64,000 nucleotides of DNA from Psychrobacter immobilis. GTDB lineage: Bacteria; Pseudomonadota; Gammaproteobacteria; Pseudomonadales; Moraxellaceae. The translations under genes were made by a program, and so were the position numbers. Under the pieces are notes generated by a model, which saw only the letters and a list, made by a program, of their open reading frames with translations, ran no database searches and had not been told where the DNA came from. The stretch covers positions 2,108,001 to 2,172,000 of the forward strand of contig NZ_CAJGZV010000001.1 in NCBI RefSeq assembly GCF_904846065.1. Reading direction: 5' to 3'. This document shows positions 56,218-64,000 of this stretch, in pieces. Positions within the stretch are counted from its first letter, which is position 1. Every line of letters begins with the position of its first letter.

Positions 56218-56970
56218 ATGACCGCCACGTTTAGCTTGATCGGTACCATTGAACCATTTCTTCATTGTAACCTCAAAAAAGGCGACTCCATCTATTGTGA
56301 AGCCAATGCAATGGTGATGATGGAATCAAACCTTGAGCTAAAAGGTAAGCTACAAGGCGGTCTGATGCAATCACTCATGCGTCGTTTTGCCAACGACGAG
56401 TCACTATTTCAACAGCAAATCGAAGCAGTCAATGGTGAAGGCGATTGTTTACTTGCGCCAACGCTCGACGGTGATATGCAAATCATTGATTGCGGTGCAC
56501 AGCAATATACTTTAAGCGATGGCGCATTTGTCGCGGCGCAAACGGGCGTTGATGTGAAGGCTAAGATTCAACGTAATCTAGGTGGCGCCGTCTTTGGTGA
56601 TACTGGTGGCTTTATGGTGATGCAGACGCAAGGTCAAGGTCAGGTAGTGGTATCGGGTTTCGGCTCATTGTTTGAGATTGATGTCGAACCTGGTAAAGAC
56701 GTCATCATTGATAACGGTCATGTGGTCTGTTGGGACTCGCGTTTGGAATACAAACTCTCAGTCGCCACCAGTAAGAAAAAAGGCTTTATGGGCAATATTA
56801 TCAATTCGGTCACCAGTGGCGAAGGTATGGTTTTAAACTTCTCAGGCTCAGGCAAAGTCATTATCTGCTCTCGTAATCGTGATAGCTACCAAGGCTGGCT
56901 ACAAAGCGTCTTAGGGACTAGCTCAGGCGGTCGCGGCGGCAGTAACAGTTTGCTTGGCAACATCTTATAG
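56218..56970 (+). CDS. AIM24 / TIGR00266 family protein
   Basis: This 250-residue protein belongs to the AIM24 (DUF124) beta-rich family, which in bacteria often lies in Ter-type stress clusters; its activity is unknown. Characteristic parts are GDSIYCEANAMVMMES, GEGDCLLAPTLDGDM, GSLFEIDVEPGKDVIIDNGHVVCWD, then GEGMVLNFSGSGKVIICSR. The C-terminus is Gly/Ser-rich. No signal or membrane segment is seen. An ATAAGGATT Shine-Dalgarno precedes the ATG. It sits between two terD genes. Confidence 0.9.
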   Translation: MTATFSLIGTIEPFLHCNLKKGDSIYCEANAMVMMESNLELKGKLQGGLMQSLMRRFANDESLFQQQIEAVNGEGDCLLAPTLDGDMQIIDCGAQQYTLSDGAFVAAQTGVDVKAKIQRNLGGAVFGDTGGFMVMQTQGQGQVVVSGFGSLFEIDVEPGKDVIIDNGHVVCWDSRLEYKLSVATSKKKGFMGNIINSVTSGEGMVLNFSGSGKVIICSRNRDSYQGWLQSVLGTSSGGRGGSNSLLGNIL

Positions 56971-57079
56971 CTATTATTATGTTTTTAAAGCTGTATGTTA
57001 CAACGACTCCTCGTCATTATAGACTTTATTTAACCCTCTACTCACAATTACTATAACACTGTAGTATAAGGAATATCAC

Positions 57080-57688
57080 ATGGCAGTTAGTTTACAAAAA
57101 GGTCAGAAAATCTCCCTAAGCAAAGAAGCGGGCGGCGAGCTTACCCAAGTAAAACTGGGTCTAGGCTGGGACGTTGCTCAAAACCCTCAAGACAAAAAAG
57201 GTGGGTTCTTGGGCAAATTATTCGGTGGTGGTAGCGGCGGCGACTCGATTGACTTAGATGCTTCGTGCATCATGTTTGATACTAATAAACAAGCCATCGA
57301 TGCGATTTGGTTCAGTCAGCTGAAATCAAAAGATGGCAGTATCGTCCATACTGGTGATAACCGCACTGGCGACGGCGATGGTGACGACGAAGTTATCAAT
57401 GTCGATCTTTCAAAAATCCCTGCCAATGTCGTCTCTCTAGTATTTACCGTCAATAGTTTCACTGGTCAAACCTTTGAAACGGTAGAAAATGCATTTTGTC
57501 GTATCATCAATGCCAATAACAATCAGGAAGTCGCCCGCTACAATTTATCAGCGCAAGGTGGGCATACCGCGATGATTATGGCAAAAGTATATCGTCATAA
57601 TAATGAGTGGAAAATGCATGCAATTGGTGAAACGGCTTCTGGTCGTACTTTTCATGACTTGATGCCTGCCATCACGCCGCATGCGTAA
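57080..57688 (+). CDS. TerD family stress protein (third copy, with Gly-rich insert)
   Basis: This 202-residue TerD-domain protein begins MAVSLQKGQKISLSKEAG and has LGLGWDVAQNP, then a Gly/Lys insert (KKGGFLGKLFGGGSGGD, about 38-56) that the two other copies lack, before SIDLDAS. The Ca-binding loop GDNRTGDGDGDDE is intact. The insert is reminiscent of TerZ/TerX-like members and of the LLGDLF region in the TerA protein of this cluster. An ATAAGGAATA Shine-Dalgarno precedes the ATG, and a terminator follows. Confidence 0.93.
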   Translation: MAVSLQKGQKISLSKEAGGELTQVKLGLGWDVAQNPQDKKGGFLGKLFGGGSGGDSIDLDASCIMFDTNKQAIDAIWFSQLKSKDGSIVHTGDNRTGDGDGDDEVINVDLSKIPANVVSLVFTVNSFTGQTFETVENAFCRIINANNNQEVARYNLSAQGGHTAMIMAKVYRHNNEWKMHAIGETASGRTFHDLMPAITPHA

Positions 57689-57726
57689 TCTTTGATCTAT
57701 TTTTAAATTTCATTATTTTCAATACA

Positions 57727-57760
57727 AACAGCTTAACGACTTTCGTTGAGCTGTTTTTTT
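57727..57760 (+). terminator. Intrinsic terminator after the third terD gene
   Basis: A perfect AACAGCT(T/C)AACGA-type stem closes on itself (AACAGCTTAACGA with TCGTTGAGCTGTT) and ends in a T-run. It lies before the start of the zinc-ribbon gene and argues against any start for that gene upstream of 57773. Confidence 0.85.
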
Positions 57761-57772
57761 GATTATTATAAT

Positions 57773-58483
57773 ATGAATAAAATAAGCTTAGAGTGTGAAA
57801 GAGATATGCAAGCAAGACACATTGATAACGGTTACAGGCTAACTTATTATGCCGAGCAAAGTATAGTATGCTGTATCGAATGTGACACTGTAGATAAAGT
57901 TGAAAATGAATACCAATACAGAATAGAAAGTGAACGCAAAGTTTGGTGTGCTAAATTTGTCTGTAAACACTGCCAATTATCATTAGTAAAAAATGAAGAT
58001 CAAGCCGACTGGGTAGGTCAATGTAATTTAATAGGAGATTGCCCGTGTAGCTTTTGTGGTACACGATTGACTGCTAATGAAGAAATAATATCCTCCTATA
58101 AACGAGCTTTACCCTCTACTATTGCTATTGACTGCTCAAACTGTGGTAAAACCAATACAGTACCCGTAGAAAGAGCGAATAAATACCAACGTTATGATGC
58201 AAGGTTAGCTATTGACGCTGATTTTGGGCTTCCTCTTTTCTTACAAGTACCCTGCCGATTTGGCAAAATTTGGGCATTTAATCAGAACCATTTAACTGAA
58301 TTACATAGTTATATCAATGCAACATTAAGAGAAAGAACAGCCGATGCTGGTAATGCCAGCATGCCTTCAAGACTACCCAATTGGATGAAGTCAGCAAAAA
58401 ATCGTGAAATGATTAATAAAAAGCTAACACAGTTACAAATTCAGTTAGATAGGTATGAAAATCAAAGCATTTCTGAAAGTTGA
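57773..58483 (+). CDS. Zinc-ribbon protein of unknown function in the Ter cluster
   Basis: I do not recognise this 236-residue protein. It has three to four CxxC knuckles (C34/C37, C64/C67, C90-C92-C95 and C121/C124), which could make two zinc ribbons. They are followed by a domain without Cys pairs (about 140-190) and a basic, helical C-terminus (KNREMINKKLTQLQIQLDR), possibly a coiled coil. The gene looks AT-richer than the terD genes. Its ATG lies just after the terminator at 57727-57760, and a strong terminator follows. It could bind nucleic acid or mediate protein contacts; that is inference. Confidence 0.65.
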   Translation: MNKISLECERDMQARHIDNGYRLTYYAEQSIVCCIECDTVDKVENEYQYRIESERKVWCAKFVCKHCQLSLVKNEDQADWVGQCNLIGDCPCSFCGTRLTANEEIISSYKRALPSTIAIDCSNCGKTNTVPVERANKYQRYDARLAIDADFGLPLFLQVPCRFGKIWAFNQNHLTELHSYINATLRERTADAGNASMPSRLPNWMKSAKNREMINKKLTQLQIQLDRYENQSISES

Positions 58484-58523
58484 ACATAGCAAGTAATGCA
58501 ACTAACAATTAATAAGCATTACA

Positions 58524-58563
58524 AAAACAGCCCGTCTATTGACAATAGAGGGGCTGTTTTTTT
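58524..58563. terminator. Bidirectional terminator between zinc-ribbon gene and terA
   Basis: AACAGCCC and GGGCTGTT pair around an inner TCTATT / AATAGA stem, with A- and T-runs on both sides, between convergent genes. Confidence 0.88.
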
Positions 58564-58588
58564 GTATTAAGGGGTGCTATTCAAGCAC

Positions 58589-59878
58589 TTACTTACTACC
58601 TCGCTTCCAACTAAAGCCCCAATTAAAGGCTTTGTCCATTTCTTGATGGCCTTTAAAGTACTCATTAATACGCTCAACGTTGATACTGCCATTTTGATTG
58701 ACCAGACGCGCAATCGCACACATTGGGAGATTACCTGTCCCTTCTGTCAAACGTGTCTCAATCGGGGGTTGGTCTGGCACATGAATGGTCACGACACCAT
58801 CGGTCTGCGCCCAGTTTGGTGCACCTTCATAAATGAAAGCAAAAATAAATACCTCTTCTATCTGCGACCACTGCTGACCGTTAATATCTAGCCACTCACC
58901 GCCGCTCACCTGTCCCGTTCTATCATCAGCACGCAAACACACGTAAGGCGCTGATGTTAAGCTACCAAAGCGATTGCCCAAGGCCTGAATCAAGGTTTTT
59001 TCACCATTTTTTAGATGAATCATCGCCCCAACATCAAGGTCAATACCGCCCGCTTTATGTTGTTTAAACAGATCGCCTAACAAGCCTTTTTTGGGTGCTT
59101 GCTGATTAGCAGTCGGATTTTGATTCCAGTTTAAGTTAACAGAGATTTTACCAAAGTCATCACGTTTCTTTAGGTTGATGCTAGACTGATTTTTGGTTAA
59201 AGTGATTTTGCTTAAGTTAATTGACGGATTTGGAGAAGCTGTAGGAATTGGCGGCGGCGTGCTTGTTTTAGGTGCACTACCTGCCTTCTGCGTATTGATT
59301 GGGCGCTGCGTATTGATGGGCTGAGCTTGACCTTGTGACTGGTTTTGTACAGGGCTTTGAGCAGGCGCTTCATCAGCAATTTCAACACCAAAATGCTCAG
59401 ACAAAGGCTTCAGCCCCCCTTCAAAACCTTGGGCGATAAAACGGAACTTCCAGCTACCTTGGCGGCGATAACATTCCGCTAAAATAATGGCTTTTTCATT
59501 ACGTCCGGCAGCACTTAACTGACAAGTCATCAGCACTTGGCTGCCTTGCAATACCTGAATATCGACATCGCCAACTTGAGCAAGCGTCTGCGCACTAGAA
59601 AACGCTAATGCTATCTTCTCGATATTTGCAGGCTGCGCAGGTAAATTAATATCAAAAAAACCATCGCTATCATGACCACGGAAACTCACACTGCCATCAT
59701 CGCTACGTGTCTGCCCATAAAATATCATGTCGCCATCGCCGCGTACTTTACCGTCAGTTGTCAGTCGATATGCCGCGCAATCGACCGCACTTTGGCTTAA
59801 AATACGAATGCTAATATGATCTGTTGGCAGTGGCGCATTGGCACCAGCAATCAGTTGTTGAGGTTGGATTTGGCTCAT
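58589..59878 (-). CDS. terA: TerA family tellurium resistance protein
   Basis: This is a TerA-type protein of 429 residues with two TerD-like modules. The first (about 1-170) has DHISIRILSQSAVDCAAYRL and CYRRQGSWKFRFIAQGFEGGL, but the acidic Ca loop is replaced (RSDDGSVSFRGHDSDG). A Pro/Gln/Ser linker (about 172-224) follows. The second module (225-429) ends EMDKAFNWGFSWKRGSK, typical of TerA. It is transcribed opposite to the rest of the cluster. An AAGGA site favours the second of two adjacent ATG codons. Confidence 0.9.
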   Translation of the reverse strand: MSQIQPQQLIAGANAPLPTDHISIRILSQSAVDCAAYRLTTDGKVRGDGDMIFYGQTRSDDGSVSFRGHDSDGFFDINLPAQPANIEKIALAFSSAQTLAQVGDVDIQVLQGSQVLMTCQLSAAGRNEKAIILAECYRRQGSWKFRFIAQGFEGGLKPLSEHFGVEIADEAPAQSPVQNQSQGQAQPINTQRPINTQKAGSAPKTSTPPPIPTASPNPSINLSKITLTKNQSSINLKKRDDFGKISVNLNWNQNPTANQQAPKKGLLGDLFKQHKAGGIDLDVGAMIHLKNGEKTLIQALGNRFGSLTSAPYVCLRADDRTGQVSGGEWLDINGQQWSQIEEVFIFAFIYEGAPNWAQTDGVVTIHVPDQPPIETRLTEGTGNLPMCAIARLVNQNGSINVERINEYFKGHQEMDKAFNWGFSWKRGSK

Positions 59879-59881
59879 CAT

Positions 59882-60208
59882 ACATCCTTTGAATTATTTA
59901 TTATGTGCGTGTGTTTGTTATGCTAATAATTGTCATATAGTAGCATGGATGGCCGCTGACTTTTAAAGCGTACGACCGTTCAATAACGTGCCAATGACCC
60001 TAAAAAATATTTTTACAAATCCTTCATGCTATTTTGTCAGCAGCATTTATAACGCTTAGCATTTGTATATAATAGCCCCTACTATTAGCAATATTGCGGC
60101 TTGTTTTTTGATTGCTGTTTGAGGCTTGCTTATATTCCTGATGGTGTTGCGATGACGATAGTGAATTATTCAATTATATCTAAAACCTACGATAATGCTG
60201 AGAGAATT
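59882..60208. other. Divergent intergenic region terA / ATP-grasp gene
   Basis: This is AT-rich and must hold the two divergent promoters. In-frame start codons at 60101 and 60152 precede the chosen start of the ATP-grasp gene but have poor support. No repeat or riboswitch is seen. Confidence 0.4.
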
Positions 60209-61372
60209 ATGAAAACCCCTGCTAACGATAACGATCATACAACATCAACTGCCGCATCACCTGCCGTTTGGTTAGCTGAAGGTCAGTCAAGCCAGCGTGA
60301 TATGTTAGCCAGCCTACAAACCCTAAAAAATCACGCTGATGCTCCGTTCAACATTATCGCTTCACACCGCCACAATAGACCTGAGATTTTTGAATTTTCC
60401 GATAGCGTTTACCGCGAGCCTTTTACTAGCACCGCAGATAACGATGAGCAAGTAGTGCTCAAATCAGTTGAGCCATTGATTCCGCGTTGGCAGTTTGTGT
60501 TAGAACAAGCGCAGAAAAACAACGTAAAAGTATTGCTCACTGGGCGTAATGGTATTGATTACGAAGCCCACCGTGAGGCTTTTGACGCGGCTGGTATTCG
60601 TTTATTGACGGGTGCAACGAGTGTGGCAGCGTTAGAAGTGATAGATGATAAGTTTTCCTTTATGCAGCAGTGTCATGAGCATGATATTCCCGTTGCCGAG
60701 GCGTGGCGCTTTGATAACGTCGCAGAGCTTGAGGCGTTACTTGACATGCATGGTGATCAGCCCTTATGTGTCAAACCGGTTACGGGTATCTTTGCACAAG
60801 GATTTTGGCGACTAGACTTAGCCAAAAATGATGGGGAACAGTACGATAGCTTTGAGCATTTATACTTTACCGAAGAGAAAAAAATCAATACCACGCAGTT
60901 TATCAATGCCTATGCAAACAGTGTCATGGTGCAGGAACGCCCAATTCCCATGTTGCTAATGCCTTATTTATCAGGCCAAGAATACTCTATCGATGTCGTT
61001 TGCGAATATGGTGAAGTATTGGCTGCCATCACCCGTTATAAAACGGGGAAAATTCAGCATATCGACTACGAGCAAGCGGTTATGGATGTGGTTATTCCAC
61101 TGATTAAAGCCTTTGGCTGCGATGGTATCGTCAGCGTACAAACCAAGGCCGATGATGACGGGCAGCACCGTGTGCTTGAAATTAACAGTCGCCCCTCTGG
61201 TGGCATCGATTACACCACCCATAGCGGGGTCGATTTAACCCAAGTTGGATTTGGCTACTGGCTGGGCTTAACCGATAAACCAAAACTTGAGGATATTGCA
61301 CAGCAAATCATTCCCTGCCAAGTACGCTCAATTATGGTTAGCGTAAAGATTGAAGAAGATGCTAGCGAGTAA
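60209..61372 (+). CDS. ATP-grasp ligase of the Ter cluster
   Basis: This 387-residue ATP-grasp enzyme has an N-terminal preATP-grasp-like domain (ASHRHNRPEIFEF), then the ATP-binding part DDKFSFMQQCHEHDIPVAEAW, CVKPVTGIFAQGFWRL and the metal-binding end VLEINSRPSGGIDYTTHSG. ATP-grasp ligases form amide or peptide-like bonds. Relatives occur in Ter-type clusters, where they are proposed to belong to a biosynthetic module with a phosphoribosyltransferase and HAD enzyme; neither is in this window. The ATG at MKTPAND follows a GAGAGA ribosome site. Confidence 0.87.
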   Translation: MKTPANDNDHTTSTAASPAVWLAEGQSSQRDMLASLQTLKNHADAPFNIIASHRHNRPEIFEFSDSVYREPFTSTADNDEQVVLKSVEPLIPRWQFVLEQAQKNNVKVLLTGRNGIDYEAHREAFDAAGIRLLTGATSVAALEVIDDKFSFMQQCHEHDIPVAEAWRFDNVAELEALLDMHGDQPLCVKPVTGIFAQGFWRLDLAKNDGEQYDSFEHLYFTEEKKINTTQFINAYANSVMVQERPIPMLLMPYLSGQEYSIDVVCEYGEVLAAITRYKTGKIQHIDYEQAVMDVVIPLIKAFGCDGIVSVQTKADDDGQHRVLEINSRPSGGIDYTTHSGVDLTQVGFGYWLGLTDKPKLEDIAQQIIPCQVRSIMVSVKIEEDASE

Positions 61373-61458
61373 GTAAAAACAATGAAATAAAAAATCGGCA
61401 GTAATAAATCGGCGGTAAAAATCGACGGCAACCGAGTATATTCAACAAGAGGCAGGCG

Positions 61459-62703
61459 ATGACAGCACAAACCACGTTAGTGTTAGGGGCAAATACGGTT
61501 ATCGCGCAATCGAATTGTTCGGTCGCTTTTGCGACGACAAATCAGCTAAAGTTTGGCGAGCAGCTTGGGCTATTATGGCTGCCTTTAGATGAGCATCGTA
61601 AAGCGGCTTGTAGCCCTGCTTATCTGCATGAACCGAAAGAGTGGGCGCAGCTCAATAATAAGGATAATCCAAGCGCATGGCAACTGGATTTGCCTGCATT
61701 ATTTGATAAACAAGGGGTAAGCTTTTTACAATTGATTGCTTATGTTTATCATGAGCCAAGCCTCAACTTACCCGCTGTCGAATTAAGCAAAGTAAATTTA
61801 ACGCTAAACAATGGCGATATTCGTTATGAATTTATCGCAAGTGAGCGCCATGTTAAAGCAGCAATCATATTAGAAATATATCGGCGCAATGGACAATTTA
61901 AATGCCGTGCCCTTGGTGAGAGCTCTACCCAAGGATTGGCAGGCCTAGAGCATCATGTGCAAATTAGCCTCGATATGCGTCCGCCAAATACGCATGCCCT
62001 TATCCAAGATACCCAGCGTGCACAGCAGCAAGGTTATCCTAACAGTGATGCGCGTCCGCCCAGACAAGTTCAATCTGGTGAAACTTGGACAGGTACAGCG
62101 TTTGCTATCGATCCCTATCATTTACTGACTTGTTATCATGTCATTGAATCGGCGGCGATGATTGGTGTGCGTCAGCAAGGGCAACCCGATCGTGAAGCGC
62201 AAGTGGTACTCAGCGATATCGGTAGTGATTCAGCCATTATTAGAGTAAGCGAGCCGCTGCCAAGTTATTTACCCTTAGCACAGCGTTGTACTGATAATTT
62301 AGGTGAAACCATCACCACCTTGGGATTTCCGTTATCAGGATTGAGTAGCCAATTACAAGTAACGCAAGGCTGCATCTCAGGACTGACAGGGTTTGGCGAT
62401 GATATTCGCTATCTGCAATTTACTGCGCCTATTCAACCCGGCTCTAGTGGCAGCCCTTTATTACTGCCGACTGGTGAGGTTATCGGGATGGTGACGTCTA
62501 GCCTCGTCCACGAGCATGCACAAAATATGAACTATGCGGTGAAATTTCAGTTATTATCCGCCCTACTGGCGAGCGCTGGAATGAGTTTAGATAACTCATC
62601 TGGCTCATATGGCATGTCACGCACGACAGCTGCCGCGTTGACCACACCGCAATTGAGTAAGCAAAGTCGCGGTGCTTTGTGGTTAGTAGGATGTCAGGGT
62701 TAA
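61459..62703 (+). CDS. TerD-like domain fused to a trypsin-like serine protease
   Basis: This 414-residue protein has an N-terminal half (1-172) that looks like a diverged TerD domain: SFLQLIAYVYHEPSLNLPAV, then AAIILEIYRRNGQFKCRALGES. The acidic Ca loop is missing. The C-terminal half (about 205-378) is a trypsin-fold protease with His227 in LLTCYHVIE, Asp257 in IGSDSAI and Ser330 in QPGSSGSP, so a full catalytic triad is present. There is no signal peptide, which suggests a cytosolic protease. It follows the ATP-grasp gene by 86 bp with an AGAGGCAGGCG ribosome site and is probably cotranscribed. Confidence 0.85.
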   Translation: MTAQTTLVLGANTVIAQSNCSVAFATTNQLKFGEQLGLLWLPLDEHRKAACSPAYLHEPKEWAQLNNKDNPSAWQLDLPALFDKQGVSFLQLIAYVYHEPSLNLPAVELSKVNLTLNNGDIRYEFIASERHVKAAIILEIYRRNGQFKCRALGESSTQGLAGLEHHVQISLDMRPPNTHALIQDTQRAQQQGYPNSDARPPRQVQSGETWTGTAFAIDPYHLLTCYHVIESAAMIGVRQQGQPDREAQVVLSDIGSDSAIIRVSEPLPSYLPLAQRCTDNLGETITTLGFPLSGLSSQLQVTQGCISGLTGFGDDIRYLQFTAPIQPGSSGSPLLLPTGEVIGMVTSSLVHEHAQNMNYAVKFQLLSALLASAGMSLDNSSGSYGMSRTTAAALTTPQLSKQSRGALWLVGCQG

Positions 62704-63101
62704 TGATTCACTATATTGTCGATAAACCTTAAATAAATACATCTAAACACTTGATTTATTTAGTAGTTGATTATTTCGATACGCGCTATCATAATAACCC
62801 GGCTTAGAAATAACAAGTGTTGAGCTACACCCTATTTTTAAGATTTTAACCTTGATAGAATCTAACTTAAATAATTAGAAAGTCATAGTTACCCAACTTT
62901 TAAAAGTATACACCGCTACTCAAATGAGTTTTTGGCAATTTCTATCTACGTAGGTACAGCAAGCACAGAGCATTAATTCTAGTAGCATGTGATAATACTT
63001 GCACCTTTTTTATTTAAAACTATATATACAAAGCAAAAATTTTAGTACAAATGTAAGAAAAAATTCCAATAAAAATTAATAACTAAAGTAAGCAAATAGA
63101 T
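62704..63101. other. AT-rich intergenic region before the last gene
   Basis: This is a 398-bp stretch without a supported gene, terminator or repeat. Base composition becomes markedly AT-rich here and stays so through the final gene. Confidence 0.5.
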
Positions 63102-64000
63102 ATGATTTATATAATAATTTTAGTTGCTGTTTTTTTCATAATAGGTGCTTTGTCAAATGACGATGAAAGTGTTTCAGACAATACTGCCACTAGAAACTAT
63201 TCCTACACTACGAAGCTAGAGGGCAAGTATCTACACTTAAGTATGGATACTATTCCTTATGGAACAGAAGTTGTTATTCTTGAACTTGCTTATCAGGGAC
63301 AAAATGTAAAAAGTTATTATGATATTTTTAATGATGAAGAAGGCAACTTTATAACTGGTGCTCGCAATAACGATAATAATGGTCCTTACTCAATAAGTGT
63401 GCCTATCAATGCTTTAATTTTGCCTAGAAATAAAGATATCACCTTAGAGTTTAATATTACGCTTTTAAAGGATGGCGTTATTCTCGATAAACTCAAATCT
63501 CAAGAGGAAATTCGTATAAGCTCTAGCTCTTTTTTAATTATGGAATGGTTCATTCCTACAATAAAAATTTTGGCTTACTACTCCATAAAAAAAGGTGATT
63601 CTAATGATTCAAAATCTTGGTCCAAAGACAATATTAAAGTTATTAAAAATGTTTTTTCAAATCACATAGAAAACAATCCAGAAGAACGAGATTTTTTAAA
63701 AAATCAAATGAAAATCTTATCAGGTACTTCAATAGATTTAAGAGAATGTGTTAAGGATTTCAATAATAGAGCAAATACTACTAATGACAAGAATACTATT
63801 TTCTATGCATCAGCTCGAATAATAATCAATAACTTAGAGTCAGGAAAATGGTTGCATATAGAAAAAGGTCTAGCAGAGATTAAAAATCTGAGCAAATTAA
63901 TGGGCATTAGCGATGAAATATTAGAGGATGCTTACTCTGGTTTTGAAACCCTTAAAAACCAAGACAAACCTACAGAAGCTTCTGATAATCTAAAAGCATT
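63102..64000 (+). CDS. Membrane-anchored protein, possible TerB-like domain, 3' truncated by window end
   Basis: An ATG at 63102 opens a frame without stop to the last base, about 299 residues, so the gene is incomplete. It starts with a hydrophobic anchor (MIYIIILVAVFFIIGALS), then a beta-rich extracytosolic-looking or cytosolic domain (about 40-150) with KDITLEFNITLLKDG. From about 165 a helical part follows (IKILAYYSIKKGD, NIKVIKNVFSN and so on), whose acidic-loop-plus-helix pattern recalls TerB/DjlA-like domains; this is a guess. It is strongly AT-rich compared with the other genes. Weak ribosome site (AAGTAAGC). Immediately downstream of the Ter protease gene. Confidence 0.65.
   Translation, partial: MIYIIILVAVFFIIGALSNDDESVSDNTATRNYSYTTKLEGKYLHLSMDTIPYGTEVVILELAYQGQNVKSYYDIFNDEEGNFITGARNNDNNGPYSISVPINALILPRNKDITLEFNITLLKDGVILDKLKSQEEIRISSSSFLIMEWFIPTIKILAYYSIKKGDSNDSKSWSKDNIKVIKNVFSNHIENNPEERDFLKNQMKILSGTSIDLRECVKDFNNRANTTNDKNTIFYASARIIINNLESGKWLHIEKGLAEIKNLSKLMGISDEILEDAYSGFETLKNQDKPTEASDNLKA

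Noticed and set aside
1..64000. tRNA, rRNA, CRISPR arrays, intact insertion sequences or prophage genes
   Set aside because: Reading both strands showed no cloverleaf, rRNA-like block, regularly spaced repeats, transposase or phage structural gene.

Overview
The window looks like part of a Psychrobacter-type chromosome (Gammaproteobacteria, Moraxellaceae). This is inferred from the overall protein character, from moderate GC with AT-rich intergenic DNA, and from gene families typical of aerobic cold-adapted gammaproteobacteria. No rRNA, tRNA, CRISPR array or intact insertion sequence was seen. About 53 protein genes are supported, most of them housekeeping.

Layout. 1-2.2 kb: a 5'-truncated DUF2233 protein and flavohemoglobin Hmp, which has a perfect NsrR-type operator upstream. 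2.2-6.6 kb: a MoxR ATPase / VWA pair with an AT-rich PD-(D/E)xK nuclease-like gene wedged between the two partners. 6.9-8.2 kb: a membrane protein and YcgL. 8.4-14.7 kb: the glycine cleavage genes gcvT, gcvH and gcvP behind a tandem glycine riboswitch, with a nitroreductase gene between gcvH and gcvP. 14.7-31.6 kb: a lipase-like hydrolase, rnd, recR, ybaB, metZ, a cardiolipin-synthase-like lipoprotein, an MFS carrier, dusA, a CPBP protease, an alpha/beta hydrolase, sppA, comEC and a DUF2062 protein. 31.8-36.5 kb: lolD with one LolC/E permease, two proteins of unknown function and an SCP2 protein. 37.3-43.6 kb: ccoNOQP, ccoG and ccoH for cbb3 oxidase. 43.7-52.8 kb: ttcA, queC, a secreted protein, bcp, a dihydrolipoamide dehydrogenase, an MscS channel and rlmKL.

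53.1-64 kb: a tellurium-resistance-type (Ter) stress cluster. It holds three TerD proteins with intact acidic Ca-binding motifs, a DUF475/TerC membrane protein with a terminator hairpin in its leader, an AIM24 protein, a zinc-ribbon protein, a TerA protein, an ATP-grasp ligase, and a TerD-like domain fused to a complete trypsin-like protease. A membrane-anchored AT-rich gene follows and runs off the window; it may carry a TerB-like domain. This cluster and the MoxR-nuclease-VWA operon are the two best candidates for an undescribed system.

Non-coding features. Four copies of one miniature inverted-repeat element are present: two of exactly 171 bp in opposite orientations, one 61-bp deletion derivative and one decayed copy. 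There is also a second inverted-repeat element, many intrinsic terminators and three small candidate ORFs. Translation starts were moved to internal ATG codons where Shine-Dalgarno sequences or family alignment favoured them; each case is noted in its entry.
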